Virus record (IMG/VR): IMGVR_UViG_3300035188_001652
Span: 1 to 50,317 of that record
From: a virus
Length of the DNA: 50,317 nucleotides
Reading direction: 5' to 3' (one strand)
Shown: positions 22,902 to 32,606 of the stretch, piece after piece
Position numbering within the stretch: position 1 is the first letter of the stretch
Layout of the letters: every line of letters starts with the position of its first letter
Position numbers and translations under genes: made by a program
The notes under the pieces: generated by a model
The model's input: the letters and a program-made list of their open reading frames with translations, nothing else
The model's database searches: none
What the model was told of the DNA's origin: nothing

Positions 22902-24173
22902 ATGGTTAATTACGGAAAAATATTTAGCAAACTTTGGCAATTTTTTAGAGGCTCTAATAATCTAGAAGGCATTAGGCAATCTGTTATTTATCCGCACACT
23001 CAAACTAAAAATTATTTCGATTTACCAGAAACGCCTATACGTCCGGTACACGGTGATTTGAATATATCTTACGAACTTCTGGAGATGTATTATTGGAGTT
23101 ATGAATACAGGCACTCCATTGATACTATCGCATCTGATTGCTTCCAGGAAGTGGAAGGACAAGTCAGCAGTTGGTATGTCAATCCTACTTTAAGTGATGG
23201 CACAGTTGTTAGTCCGGAAGTGCTGGAAATAGCCAAAGAGCTATCAGAGTACAGATATGGTAAAGAACTAGTATTAGGTGGTGATTTCTTAATTAGAGCA
23301 GCGATAGAAGCGTTAGCGTTTGGCGACAGTTTCGTTGAATTAGGCATTGGTAAAACAGGAATTGGTAATAATGATTGGGACATTGTTTCTAGTCAGTATT
23401 TACCTACTTTCTCTGTATTTGTGGAAAAGACTAGCAGTAATCAAACAGTAAGTTATATTCAACGTACAAGAGTCATGCCATCGGAGGATGATATTCAATT
23501 CAATCCTGTTAAAATACTGCATTTTAAATACAAATCTAGAGGATTGTATGGCAATTCTATTGGATTTCCTTCTATAGAAACATGGCGTAAATTCAAAGAG
23601 TGTTCTGTGGCATTAGAGACAGCAGCGCGAGATGTGGGGATTACTCCATGGTTGCATATTTTACCAGAAGACAAGACGGAACAAGACAGAATAGATTACA
23701 TGCAGCGTCATGAATCTATGTCAGCAAGTGGTATTATTACCAATTTGTATTTACTGTCTGGCTCTGATGTCAAGAAAGCTGCTGGAACAAGTGGTGATTC
23801 ATTAGCTCCTTTAATTGATTATTGGCTAAAGCTAAGATATCAATGCATTCCTCCTAGAGTGCCTGCCTGGATATTTCCAGGATTAGCAGAATCCACAGGT
23901 TCTAGAGATATTCATGGACAGCCAGCGTTAACTTATAGTCGTCTGATTGGTGAAGTCCGTTCCTTGATTGGAGAGCAAGTTAGATGGGCGATTTGTCTAA
24001 AAATGGTATTAAGATATGGATACGATTTTTACATTGCTAACAGGCATTTTGATGTCAAATGGCCTAAGTGGGTATTAACTCCTAACTCTGAATACACACA
24101 AGTCATGGGTGAGTTTGCTTCTCCTACTGATATTCCAACAACTACAGAATCTCCGGAGTCATATGGAAACTAA
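22902..24173 (+). CDS. Portal protein
   Basis: 423 residues with the portal fold pattern: a YWSYEYRHSIDTIASDCF core, an IEALAFGDSFVELG strand-helix, VKILHFKYKSRGLYGNSIG (the H-K/R-G-YG loop common to portals), and a long helix IDYWLKLRYQ leading to the clip and stem region. As a dodecamer it forms the DNA gate at the capsid vertex. Position directly after terL and before the Mu-F-like gene agrees. The 125-bp gap upstream has no obvious promoter or strong ribosome binding site. Confidence 0.88.
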   Translation: MVNYGKIFSKLWQFFRGSNNLEGIRQSVIYPHTQTKNYFDLPETPIRPVHGDLNISYELLEMYYWSYEYRHSIDTIASDCFQEVEGQVSSWYVNPTLSDGTVVSPEVLEIAKELSEYRYGKELVLGGDFLIRAAIEALAFGDSFVELGIGKTGIGNNDWDIVSSQYLPTFSVFVEKTSSNQTVSYIQRTRVMPSEDDIQFNPVKILHFKYKSRGLYGNSIGFPSIETWRKFKECSVALETAARDVGITPWLHILPEDKTEQDRIDYMQRHESMSASGIITNLYLLSGSDVKKAAGTSGDSLAPLIDYWLKLRYQCIPPRVPAWIFPGLAESTGSRDIHGQPALTYSRLIGEVRSLIGEQVRWAICLKMVLRYGYDFYIANRHFDVKWPKWVLTPNSEYTQVMGEFASPTDIPTTTESPESYGN

Positions 24174-24336
24174 TTTTATTCCAACTGAACAATCAAATTT
24201 AGAGCCGTTAGAAACATTGCTAAGACGTGCTTTAATCTTCCCTGAAGATGTTGACAAATACATTGAAGATTGGGACGAAAATAATCCAGATTATGCCGGA
24301 TTACTCAATGCTGAAATTTTACCAGAGGAGACATAA
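24163..24336 (+). CDS. Hypothetical small acidic protein, 57 aa
   Basis: ATG 24163 is chosen because GGAG lies four bases upstream and the start overlaps the portal stop. The protein is acidic (PEDVDKYIEDWDENNPD) and unlike any family I know. Its stop overlaps the next ATG (TAATG). It may be a small portal- or head-associated factor. Confidence 0.6.
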   Translation: METNFIPTEQSNLEPLETLLRRALIFPEDVDKYIEDWDENNPDYAGLLNAEILPEET

Positions 24337-25034
24337 TGGATTTTGCGTTTGATCCAAAAACTCAAAGATTTAGATATACTTCTGGTATTTTTGCTGGTAA
24401 ATTTGTGTCTAGAGCAGATGTCCAAGAAATTATAGAAAATGGAATTAAACGATTAAAAACTGATATAAAAACTGTAACTGAATTATTATTAAATAATAAA
24501 ATCAGTGTAAGTACTTGGGAATCTACTATGGCTGAGATTATCAAGAAAGGAGACACACAATCTTATCTAGCAGGCAAAGGAGGCAAGTACATTTTTAAAT
24601 CTAGAGACAAAGGCATTGTAGGTAAAGCCTTAGCTGAGGAATATGCTTACTTACGTCGTTTCTCTCAAGAAATTAAAAATGGCAATTTATCACCTTCTCA
24701 GATAAAAGACAGAGCTAACAAGTACGGAGATTCTTTCTATAAATTCTATGAAAGAGGACGTGCTGAATCTCATAAAGAAGCTGGATTTAGATGGGAGAAA
24801 TGGATAATTGGTGCTTACAACAATGTTTGTCCAGATTGCATAGCTTATTCATTATCCGGCTGGCAATTAATTGGACACTTCCCATCAATTGGTGTGGCAA
24901 CAGCATGTAAAATGCGTTGTAGATGTCATAAAGACTATTCTAGTAATGTTAGTAAACCTGATTTAAATTTATTAAATTCAAGACAAGGATGGATTAATCA
25001 TGCTGCAAATTATGGAACTTACAAAGTCCGCTAA
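24336..25034 (+). CDS. Mu gpF-like minor head protein
   Basis: 232 residues with a helical N-terminal two thirds and the C-terminal signature of Mu-F-like head morphogenesis proteins: KWIIGAYNNVCPDCIAYS followed by a GW...IGHFPSIG segment and KMRCRCHK. The two Cys pairs probably bind zinc. Such proteins follow the portal in many tailed phages and help internal head assembly. GAGGAG precedes the ATG. It overlaps the next gene by 23 bases. Confidence 0.8.
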   Translation: MDFAFDPKTQRFRYTSGIFAGKFVSRADVQEIIENGIKRLKTDIKTVTELLLNNKISVSTWESTMAEIIKKGDTQSYLAGKGGKYIFKSRDKGIVGKALAEEYAYLRRFSQEIKNGNLSPSQIKDRANKYGDSFYKFYERGRAESHKEAGFRWEKWIIGAYNNVCPDCIAYSLSGWQLIGHFPSIGVATACKMRCRCHKDYSSNVSKPDLNLLNSRQGWINHAANYGTYKVR

Positions 25035-25704
25035 ACGTGTTTTATACATGGGAACTCCTATTCCAGAAGATTTGGATAAAATCAAATCATTGACAAAACA
25101 AGAATGGGAAGCTGATGAATGGTTTATTGTTCCTTTAAGAGCATCTGATAATTTGGTAAGTCGCAATTACAAAGTATGGCATGACAATGTTTTAGAACAA
25201 ATGCCACAGCAATTAATTGGTAAAAGTTTACTTAAAAATCATGATTGGGATAATGTAGAAAATTCTACTGGTTTTATTTTAGATGCTTTTTTGGCTAATG
25301 ACTCCTTGCCAGAATATAGTCAAGATAAAATGTATAAAAACTTATCCTCTATTAAAGATAAAGGATATAAATGTGTTTACTGTATTGCTGCTATCCATGC
25401 TTCAAAAGCACAAGATATCATGGATATTAAGACAATGCGGATTAGTAAATGTTCTACTGGTGGTGTCTTATCTGAAGTAGATATTATTTGCCCAAACTGT
25501 TCTGCTGAATATGGTAGAGAAGTTAGCTTTTTTGAAGTAGATGAATATGGCAATTATATTTGTCCTCATCAAATACCAGGTGGATACGATTATGATGAGG
25601 ACGACGAATTAGCTGATTACGCTATTTGGAATGGAGTGTTCGATGGAGTCGAATTGTCCTTGGTTGTTTGCGGCAATCTGTTCAAAGCTGAAATCATTAG
25701 ATAG
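25012..25704 (+). CDS. Putative capsid maturation protease-like protein with zinc-ribbon insert
   Basis: 230 residues. Position after the Mu-F-like gene, and the sequence, suggest a prohead protease: LRASDNLVSRNYKVWH, LIGKSLLKNHDWDNVENSTGF (candidate catalytic His), STGGVLSEVDI (candidate Ser), and near the end GVELSLVVCGNLFKAEI, resembling the ELSLV-GA-P-A strand of these enzymes. CVYCIAA and CPNCSAEYG...CPHQIPGG add a zinc-binding insert seen in some phage relatives. The assignment is tentative. The start may also be ATG 25000. The last 96 bases overlap a minus-strand gene. Confidence 0.45.
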   Translation: MELTKSAKRVLYMGTPIPEDLDKIKSLTKQEWEADEWFIVPLRASDNLVSRNYKVWHDNVLEQMPQQLIGKSLLKNHDWDNVENSTGFILDAFLANDSLPEYSQDKMYKNLSSIKDKGYKCVYCIAAIHASKAQDIMDIKTMRISKCSTGGVLSEVDIICPNCSAEYGREVSFFEVDEYGNYICPHQIPGGYDYDEDDELADYAIWNGVFDGVELSLVVCGNLFKAEIIR

Positions 25705-26004
25705 TTCCTCTAATTCTTCACTAGAGATTAGTTGATAAGTCACAGGCATAATAATCTGTGGTAATATCAAATCTCCTACATCTTCCTGTGTTGGAACTGG
25801 GAAGATGTAAAAATCTTTGAACTCTTTAATCTCCGCCCATGTTGTAGTCTTGGCAGCATTTATATCCGGTTCTCCTGTCTCTGCATTTACAGATATTATG
25901 CCTTCCGGCGTGACTAATTCTGGTGGAAACATAGATGCTAAAGTGACATTAATATAATTTAATGCCGTCTGTGCGTCTTCTTTGTTTGTGAATTTGTAAT
26001 ACAT
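25609..26004 (-). CDS. Hypothetical tail-fibre-module protein, 131 aa
   Basis: No firm family. The N-terminal YYKFTNKEDAQTALNYINV and the acidic VNAETGEPDINA segment resemble small proteins that accompany phage tail fibres. It is the last gene of the minus-strand adsorption module, two bases after the previous stop. Its final 30 codons lie antisense to the 3' end of the protease-like gene; that tail (about residues 102-131) has a less protein-like composition. Confidence 0.55.
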   Translation of the reverse strand: MYYKFTNKEDAQTALNYINVTLASMFPPELVTPEGIISVNAETGEPDINAAKTTTWAEIKEFKDFYIFPVPTQEDVGDLILPQIIMPVTYQLISSEELEELSNDFSFEQIAANNQGQFDSIEHSIPNSVIS

Positions 26005-26005
26005 A

Positions 26006-27880
26006 TTAAACAGCAGTTAATTGAATGTTGGCGGAAGTTAAGGTATTAGCCGTGTAATTGAACTCTTGGAAGCTCCCATAGTATCCTAATAGTAATAATA
26101 CTTCAGTTTCATTAACTGCGGTAGTTGTAACCATAATACTAATTATTGGTAATTCAGTAGTACTATTTGTAGATATTCTTAGGTTTGTAGCAGTAGGTGG
26201 TGTTATTTTAACATATCCGTAAAGAGTTCCTATGTATACAAAATTTCCAGTATTTGTAACACTTATTGAATTAAGAGTAATTGTTTTTGCGCTACTGAAC
26301 ATAATACATTCTATGAGATTTATTGTCTGAGTTGTTAAACCAGATATTGTTTGTTGACTACTATTTTGTCCACTACTAGGGAATGCTGTAGCCCAAGATG
26401 TAACATTGTTATTAGTAGCGTTCATTCCTGATGAAGTGCGATAAATTCTGATTGTGGTATTCGGAACAGGCGGGAGTGATCCTAATGTAATGTTTCTGTT
26501 TTTTTTGGCTAGCATCCAGTAATATGCTTTTTGTGCTGACACTGTTCCGTTTGAAAAGTTGTATAATACTTCATTTAAAGACTCATTAATGTTCCTTAAT
26601 GCTTGTTCCCATGATTTCCATCTAGTGTTGTAAGTATTTATTGCATTTGCGTGCTGATTTCTCATTTCCGTTAAAGTAATTTGATTACTTAAATAACTGT
26701 CGATTATTGTATTCCAATTAGAAATCGTGTCTTGTGTGTTGGTTTCGTTAAGATCAGCCTCTGGACGACGGTTTATATTACTTATTGGTATGCCGCTGCC
26801 AAAAATACCTGAAATATTTGATATCTCTTTATTAAGATTGTTTATCCATCCTGCTGCTATTGATATTATAATATTGTCTATCGATAGCTGTGATAATGGG
26901 CAGCCACTCCAGGTTTGTATAAAACTAGTTAATTTTACGGTATTAATAGCGGGGAATGATGTTAATGAGCTGCATGTAGTCCAAGCCGAAGACACACTAG
27001 TCACATTCTGAGTATTAATAGCGGGGAATGATGTTAATGAGGTGCATTGATACCAAGCCGCTCCCATATTAGTCACATTCTGAGTATTAAGCAATGGGAA
27101 TGATGTTAATGAGGTGCATTGATACCAAGTTTGATTCATATTAGTCACATTCTGAGTATTAAGCAATGGGAATGATGTTAATGAGGTGCATCTAACCCAA
27201 GTTTGATTCATATTAGTCACATTCTGAGTATTAAGCAATGGGAATGATGTTAATGAGGCGCAGTCTCTCCAAACAAAGGTCATATTAGTCACATTCTGAA
27301 TATTAAGCAATGGAAATGAGCTAACACGACAAGCAAAAAAAGAAGTACTTAATTCAGTTGGCCAAAAATTCTCAAGTGTAGTCGCATTACTGTATTTTAA
27401 ATTTTGGGATTTACTTCCAAAGTAATTTTCTATAATAGATCTATGATTTGGATTAGATGTAATAACAATTCCTATAACTTTTAGAAAAGCACCTGAAGTG
27501 CGTGGTTGAAAATTTGCGTTAGTCCAAACATTTAAAATAGTATTAGCACCAACACTAATAGCAAAATCAAGCACACCATGATCTGCATCAGCAATATAAA
27601 CAGTTCCACTAAAAGCATTTGTCCCAAAATTTATTGAGAAATTTCTAATAGGACTCATGTTTATAGTTTTATTGATAGAATCGTAAATTGGCTGCTCATT
27701 AAGAACAGTTTGTGTAGCTGCTATATTATTAACACTCCTATCCCCCCAGCTAGTTATATTATTAGTGCCAGAAGCTCTAGCAATTGTAGAAGTAGCTGTA
27801 GCATCATAAAATCTTAATACTTCAGGGAGTATTGATGATATATCAGCTGTTGCGTTTGTTTTAATTGCGATTTTGCCCAT
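26006..27880 (-). CDS. Tail fibre-like protein with DUF285/BspA leucine-rich repeats
   Basis: 624 residues. After an N-terminal beta-rich region (about 1-185) there are about six 24-residue repeats (about 185-325) of the form LTSFPLLNTQNVTNM plus W and Cys, typical of BspA-type or DUF285 surface repeats that mediate binding. Then a helical segment (IDNIIISIAAGWINNL; EQALRNINESLNEVL) and a C-terminal beta domain (about 455-624). AAGGAG precedes the ATG. This is a likely host-receptor-binding fibre. The repeats are nearly identical at DNA level (72-bp period), giving scope for copy-number change. Confidence 0.75.
   Translation of the reverse strand: MGKIAIKTNATADISSILPEVLRFYDATATSTIARASGTNNITSWGDRSVNNIAATQTVLNEQPIYDSINKTINMSPIRNFSINFGTNAFSGTVYIADADHGVLDFAISVGANTILNVWTNANFQPRTSGAFLKVIGIVITSNPNHRSIIENYFGSKSQNLKYSNATTLENFWPTELSTSFFACRVSSFPLLNIQNVTNMTFVWRDCASLTSFPLLNTQNVTNMNQTWVRCTSLTSFPLLNTQNVTNMNQTWYQCTSLTSFPLLNTQNVTNMGAAWYQCTSLTSFPAINTQNVTSVSSAWTTCSSLTSFPAINTVKLTSFIQTWSGCPLSQLSIDNIIISIAAGWINNLNKEISNISGIFGSGIPISNINRRPEADLNETNTQDTISNWNTIIDSYLSNQITLTEMRNQHANAINTYNTRWKSWEQALRNINESLNEVLYNFSNGTVSAQKAYYWMLAKKNRNITLGSLPPVPNTTIRIYRTSSGMNATNNNVTSWATAFPSSGQNSSQQTISGLTTQTINLIECIMFSSAKTITLNSISVTNTGNFVYIGTLYGYVKITPPTATNLRISTNSTTELPIISIMVTTTAVNETEVLLLLGYYGSFQEFNYTANTLTSANIQLTAV
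26929..27310 (-). repeat. 72-bp tandem repeat array inside a fibre gene
   Basis: The marker TCACATTCTG (plus strand) recurs at 27001, 27073, 27145, 27217 and 27289, exactly 72 bases apart, with AGTATTAA and GAATGATGTTAATGAG following at fixed offsets. Each unit encodes one 24-residue BspA-like repeat. Central units are almost identical; outer ones have diverged. Confidence 0.9.
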
Positions 27881-27896
27881 TGGTTTCTCCTTTTAA

Positions 27897-30203
27897 TTAG
27901 TATGCAGCTCCAACGCCTTCAAATAAGTAAGTAAAGGCAGCAGGTACATTTCTGTATTCAACACCATTTGCATCATTGTGAGTCACAATAACTGTTTGTT
28001 CCAAGGTATTGGTATATGTATTTGTTGTTATCGCTTCGGTAGTTGTTGAAGGAAACTCATAATTAAACACTGCTGTTTGGTTATTAAGATCAGCAGTAAT
28101 CCCATCACTGGCAGTTCCTTTCGACACTGTAACAGATTGATTGTTGGAGGATTTATCTACAACAATCGAAGGTGTTAAATTGCTGGGAAGACTCACAGAG
28201 CTAACTCTTACAGTATCTCCTATGCTTATACTACTAAAAGCTTGACTAGTCCCAGACGTTAAAGTGAAATAACTTCCCCCTGCTCCAGCGGCATAAGTGT
28301 TGTCTGCTGCTATTGTTAATCCAGAAATAGACGATTGATTTTTAACTGCATTTAGATTAAATGTGATGGTTAAGGTGCCATTATTAGCACTTGTCCAAGC
28401 AAATGTAGGACTTCCTATTCTTCTTAATTCAGGAGAACTGCTATTTCCAGTCCATCCAGATAGAATTATATCACCACCTACAGTGCTAACTACACTTTCG
28501 TACCTTGGTTGTTTCTTAAAACAAATAAGAGCATTTGCTATGAAATAATTTGTCCAATTTGTTTGTGATGCATTTGGTATCCCTTTTAATGTTATTGTGC
28601 ATTGCGTACCATTGTTAGCAAAACTTAATCCACTACTAACAAGTGCGCTACCAGCAAAATATACAGCATTTCCAAGCCCTAAAGGTGTGCTTCCACCATT
28701 GAAGCTAAAGCCATAATTAGCTCCATAAGGTAAACTTACCAAACCACCTAATTTTGTATGAGTCCAATTATTATATAACTTTATTGCAGACACTTGCGCT
28801 ATTGCTAATTCAGCATACTCTGATGCTAGATAATTTACTCCACTAGGATAACCATAATACAATCCATGAGTTGCGCTTGTTCTGCTTGGATTAAACAGTT
28901 CTCTAAATCCAGTAAAGACAATACCAGTTGTGCCTAATCCAGTGAATTTACTAAAATAAAGAAATCTAAGTTTTCGCATTGCGCTAACTTTAAATGCATA
29001 AAGATTAAGCGACAAATCAGAATATAATTCCTCAAGATTTATGCATTTATGTAAATTATTTACTATTGAATTAACATCAAAAGAACCTTCTATAATCAAA
29101 GATTTTAGATTCTGTAAAGGCAATGGTGCTATACCAATTCCTGGGCCGAATCTAGACTGAGTAGGACTATTTGAACTCCTTAATTGTAGTTCTTCCAACT
29201 TACTTAAATTTGTTCTTAATGTTGTATTATTTGCTCTAAATCTAGTCAAACTAGTTTCTGTACCTGTCATTTGACAGATAATTTTTAATCCTCTTATTTC
29301 AGTAAAATTATTAAATTTTAGTTTAACAACAATAGGAACTTGAGCGCCTATAACTTTGTCATTAGGTGTTGTTTTGTAACTATTATCAAGTTGATCAATA
29401 ACTCTATTTGATTCATCCGGAAACTCTATTGTAAATGAGGCGTTTTGCTGTAATTTAACATCAAGTCTTGTCAATGTGCTTGCTACTGCTGGATTAATTT
29501 GTTCAGGAGTGTAATAATAATTTTGCGAACTATTTGTTAATCCATTGCATAAAATCCAAATTTCTTTATTATCCCAGTCTGGAACAGTCACATTAAATCC
29601 AGAACCTCCATCTAGTCCAAGATTGATGACTGAATTTCCTTCATATCCACAAGCAGCTACTACATATAAATGCGCATCTGTGTAAGATATTGTTCTCTTA
29701 GCTAATTCAATAGCACCGGCATAATAGGTTACTTGATCTCCTTTCACTACGATAGATAAATTATTTATTCCAGGCTTAGGGAGAACTTGAGTTAATGTAT
29801 TTTCGTGAACAATCCATAAGCTATCGTTATTTGTCATTGGACTATGGATAAAACCATAAGCAACAGATCTAGCAATTGTGTTGATATGTGTTGCGTATAA
29901 AGGTGGTATTCCAACTGTAAATCCACAAATAGCACTTAATGGATTGCTAGTTGTATTGTTTTGAAATCCAAACTCAAGTCTGCCATCATACGTGGCTTTG
30001 GCAAGACGTAAATTTAGCATTTTCCACTCAGCGGAACTGACAAAAGGATTATTATATCCACTTCTACTGCTATTTCCGTAATACAGCGTCCATATGCTGC
30101 CATCGATTCCGCCAATAGCATTATTTTGATCAGGAATTTGTGTATGTTTATAAACAAATTGTCCGTTTGTATTTGTGTTTCTAGTTAAACTATTTGTAGC
30201 CAT
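27897..30203 (-). CDS. Tail fibre/adsorption protein with LRR-like core, copy 2
   Basis: 768 residues, closely similar along its length to the next gene upstream (30303-32606). Shared blocks: MATNSLTR, QIPDQNN, GNSSRSGYNNPFVSSAEW, LSAICGFTVGIPPLYATHI (a concanavalin-like N-terminal beta domain), then an LRR-like stretch (LEELQLRSS, LQNLKSLIIEGSFDVNSIV, MRKLRFLYFSKFTGLGTTG), and a C-terminal beta domain ending YMFEGV- or YLFEGV-like. It probably forms part of a receptor-binding apparatus. The start is supported by an AGGA site. Confidence 0.75.
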   Translation of the reverse strand: MATNSLTRNTNTNGQFVYKHTQIPDQNNAIGGIDGSIWTLYYGNSSRSGYNNPFVSSAEWKMLNLRLAKATYDGRLEFGFQNNTTSNPLSAICGFTVGIPPLYATHINTIARSVAYGFIHSPMTNNDSLWIVHENTLTQVLPKPGINNLSIVVKGDQVTYYAGAIELAKRTISYTDAHLYVVAACGYEGNSVINLGLDGGSGFNVTVPDWDNKEIWILCNGLTNSSQNYYYTPEQINPAVASTLTRLDVKLQQNASFTIEFPDESNRVIDQLDNSYKTTPNDKVIGAQVPIVVKLKFNNFTEIRGLKIICQMTGTETSLTRFRANNTTLRTNLSKLEELQLRSSNSPTQSRFGPGIGIAPLPLQNLKSLIIEGSFDVNSIVNNLHKCINLEELYSDLSLNLYAFKVSAMRKLRFLYFSKFTGLGTTGIVFTGFRELFNPSRTSATHGLYYGYPSGVNYLASEYAELAIAQVSAIKLYNNWTHTKLGGLVSLPYGANYGFSFNGGSTPLGLGNAVYFAGSALVSSGLSFANNGTQCTITLKGIPNASQTNWTNYFIANALICFKKQPRYESVVSTVGGDIILSGWTGNSSSPELRRIGSPTFAWTSANNGTLTITFNLNAVKNQSSISGLTIAADNTYAAGAGGSYFTLTSGTSQAFSSISIGDTVRVSSVSLPSNLTPSIVVDKSSNNQSVTVSKGTASDGITADLNNQTAVFNYEFPSTTTEAITTNTYTNTLEQTVIVTHNDANGVEYRNVPAAFTYLFEGVGAAY

Positions 30204-30302
30204 TGATTTTGTCCTGTATTTTTAGAATTGTTTTGCGGTTTAACAATATTGTTTTTAAATAAAGAAAAAATAGAAGTAACTAAAACATTATAAAACATTT
30301 GG

Positions 30303-32606
30303 TTAATATCCTCCCGCAACTCCTTCGAACATGTAAGCAAAAGCAGCAGCCATGTTTGTGTATACTCCAGCAGGAACCCAAGTTACAATAACTGTCTTAT
30401 CTATATCATTGGTATATGTCAACGTATCTGTTATTGCTTCAGTAGTTGCTAAAGGAAACTCATAATTAAATATTGCTGTTTGGTTGTTGCCAGCACCAAT
30501 GTCGTTCTCAATGCTTCCTTTTAACACTGTAACAGTCTGATTATTGGAGGATTTGTCTACAACAATTGAAGGTGTTGCATTACTAAGAGGAAGATTCACA
30601 TTATTAACTCTTACAGTATCTCCTATGGATATATTATTAAAAACTGCGCTATTTGCGGATAAAGTAAAGTAACTGACTCCTGTTATGCCAGCACGATAAG
30701 CATCATCTGTCGTTATGTTTAAGCTGGAAATAGATGATTGGTTTTTAATTGGCTTTAGATTAAATGTGATAGCTAAGGTGCCATTATTAGTACTTGTCCA
30801 AACAGATGAAGGACTACCAACTCTTCTTAATTCTTGATTAGTGCTAACTCCAGTCCATTGAGAAGGAGTTGGATCATTGTTTCTTTCTTGTTTTTTAAAA
30901 CAAATAAACATATCTTCAGGGAAAAATTGTGTCCAGCCTGGTATATCAGTTTGTATTATTTCTTTTAATGTTATTGTGCATTGTGTCCCATTATTAGCAA
31001 AACTTAATTCACTATTGGTTTTATCACTTCCAGATCTGTGTGCATAATTTGTCGATTTTAAAGCTTTATTCCCGCCGTTAAAATTAAATCCAAAATTAAG
31101 CATCCCAATAAATGTTGTGTAGGTAGTAGTTTCAGTATTATTAAATCCTAATTTTGTGTGACTCCAGCCATATAATTTTATTGCAGAAACTTGTGCTGTT
31201 GCTAATTCAGCATATTCTGGGACTAAATTGCTTTCTGCCCCAACCCATGTATAATACAATCCATGAGTTATATTGCTTGTTCTACTTGGATTAAACAGTT
31301 CTCTAAATCCAGAAAAAGTAATGCCAGTTGTGCCTAATCCAGTGAATTTACTAAAATAAAGATATCTAAGTTTTCGCATTGCACTGATTTTGAATGCATA
31401 AAGACTAAGAGATAAATCAGAATATAATTCCTCAAGATTTACGCATTTATGCAAATTATTTACTATCGAATTAACATCAAAAGAACCTTCTATCACTAGA
31501 GATTTTAGATTCTGTAAAGGCAATGGTGCTATACCAATTCCTGGTGCAAATCTAGACTGAGTAGAACTAGCTGAACTTCTTAATTGTAATTCTTCTAAAT
31601 TGTTTAAGTTTGCTCTTAATGTTGTATTATCTGTTCTAAATCTAGTCAAGCTAGTTTCTGTGCCTGTCATTTGACAGATAATTTTTAATCCTTTTATATC
31701 AGAAAAATTATTAAATTTTAGTTTAACAACAATAGGGATTTGAGCATTTATTGTCTTGTTATTGGGTGTTGTTTTGTAATTATTATCGGATTGAGTAATA
31801 GCGGTAGTTGATTCATCCGGAAACTCCATTGTAAATGAGGCATTTTGTTGCAACTTGACATCAAGTCTTGTTAATGTGCTTGCTGCTATTGGGTTAGTTG
31901 TCTCATGAGGCGTATTGTAATAATTTTGAGGATTATTTGTTAATCCGTTACACAAAATCCAAATTTCTTTATTATCCCAATCCGGAAGACTTGCATCAAA
32001 TCCGCTACCATTTTCTAAGCCAACATTTACGATTGAATTTCCTGCATATCCGCATGCGCCTACTACATATAAATGCGCATCTGTATAAGTTATTGTTCTT
32101 GTACTTAATTCAGTATCTCCTGTTTTGTAGGTTACTTGATTCCCTTCTACCGTGATAGACAAATCATCTATTCCGTAAGTGCCAGACAATTGATTTATAG
32201 TGTTTTCATGTACAATCCATAACGAGCCGTCGTCTGCCATGGGATTGCGGATAAAGCCATAGGCAACAGATCTAGCAATTGTATTGATATGTGTTGCGTA
32301 TAAGGGAGGTATTCCAACTGTAAATCCACAAATAGCACTTAATGGATTGCTGCTGTTGTTGCTAAAGCCAAACTCTAGTTTGCCGTTATACGGAGATTTA
32401 GTAAGACGTAAATTTAGCATCCTCCACTCAGCGGAACTGACAAAAGGATTATTATATCCACTTCTACTGCTATTTCCGTAAAACAATGTCCATATACTGC
32501 CGTCTTGTCCATAAACAGAATTATTCTGATCAGGAATTTGTGTGTGTCTATAAACAAATTGTCCGTTAACGTTTCCGCTAGTTCTAGTTAAGCTATTTGT
32601 AGCCAT
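30303..32606 (-). CDS. Tail fibre/adsorption protein with LRR-like core, copy 1
   Basis: 767 residues, a tandem paralogue of 27897-30203. The N-terminal 350 residues and the LRR-like centre (about 330-460) are the most conserved. The segment around 470-620 is the most variable, as expected for a receptor-contacting or immunogenic region. The ATG overlaps the preceding stop by one base (TAATG). A 99-bp spacer separates the copies and has no clear terminator. Confidence 0.75.
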   Translation of the reverse strand: MATNSLTRTSGNVNGQFVYRHTQIPDQNNSVYGQDGSIWTLFYGNSSRSGYNNPFVSSAEWRMLNLRLTKSPYNGKLEFGFSNNSSNPLSAICGFTVGIPPLYATHINTIARSVAYGFIRNPMADDGSLWIVHENTINQLSGTYGIDDLSITVEGNQVTYKTGDTELSTRTITYTDAHLYVVGACGYAGNSIVNVGLENGSGFDASLPDWDNKEIWILCNGLTNNPQNYYNTPHETTNPIAASTLTRLDVKLQQNASFTMEFPDESTTAITQSDNNYKTTPNNKTINAQIPIVVKLKFNNFSDIKGLKIICQMTGTETSLTRFRTDNTTLRANLNNLEELQLRSSASSTQSRFAPGIGIAPLPLQNLKSLVIEGSFDVNSIVNNLHKCVNLEELYSDLSLSLYAFKISAMRKLRYLYFSKFTGLGTTGITFSGFRELFNPSRTSNITHGLYYTWVGAESNLVPEYAELATAQVSAIKLYGWSHTKLGFNNTETTTYTTFIGMLNFGFNFNGGNKALKSTNYAHRSGSDKTNSELSFANNGTQCTITLKEIIQTDIPGWTQFFPEDMFICFKKQERNNDPTPSQWTGVSTNQELRRVGSPSSVWTSTNNGTLAITFNLKPIKNQSSISSLNITTDDAYRAGITGVSYFTLSANSAVFNNISIGDTVRVNNVNLPLSNATPSIVVDKSSNNQTVTVLKGSIENDIGAGNNQTAIFNYEFPLATTEAITDTLTYTNDIDKTVIVTWVPAGVYTNMAAAFAYMFEGVAGGY

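Noticed and set aside
26727-27011. Plus-strand reading frame across the fibre repeats
   Set aside because: It is the mirror of the repeat-rich fibre gene; the encoded sequence has no independent support.
26929-27310. CRISPR array
   Set aside because: Repeats are 72 bp, in frame, without spacers, and encode a continuous BspA-like protein repeat.
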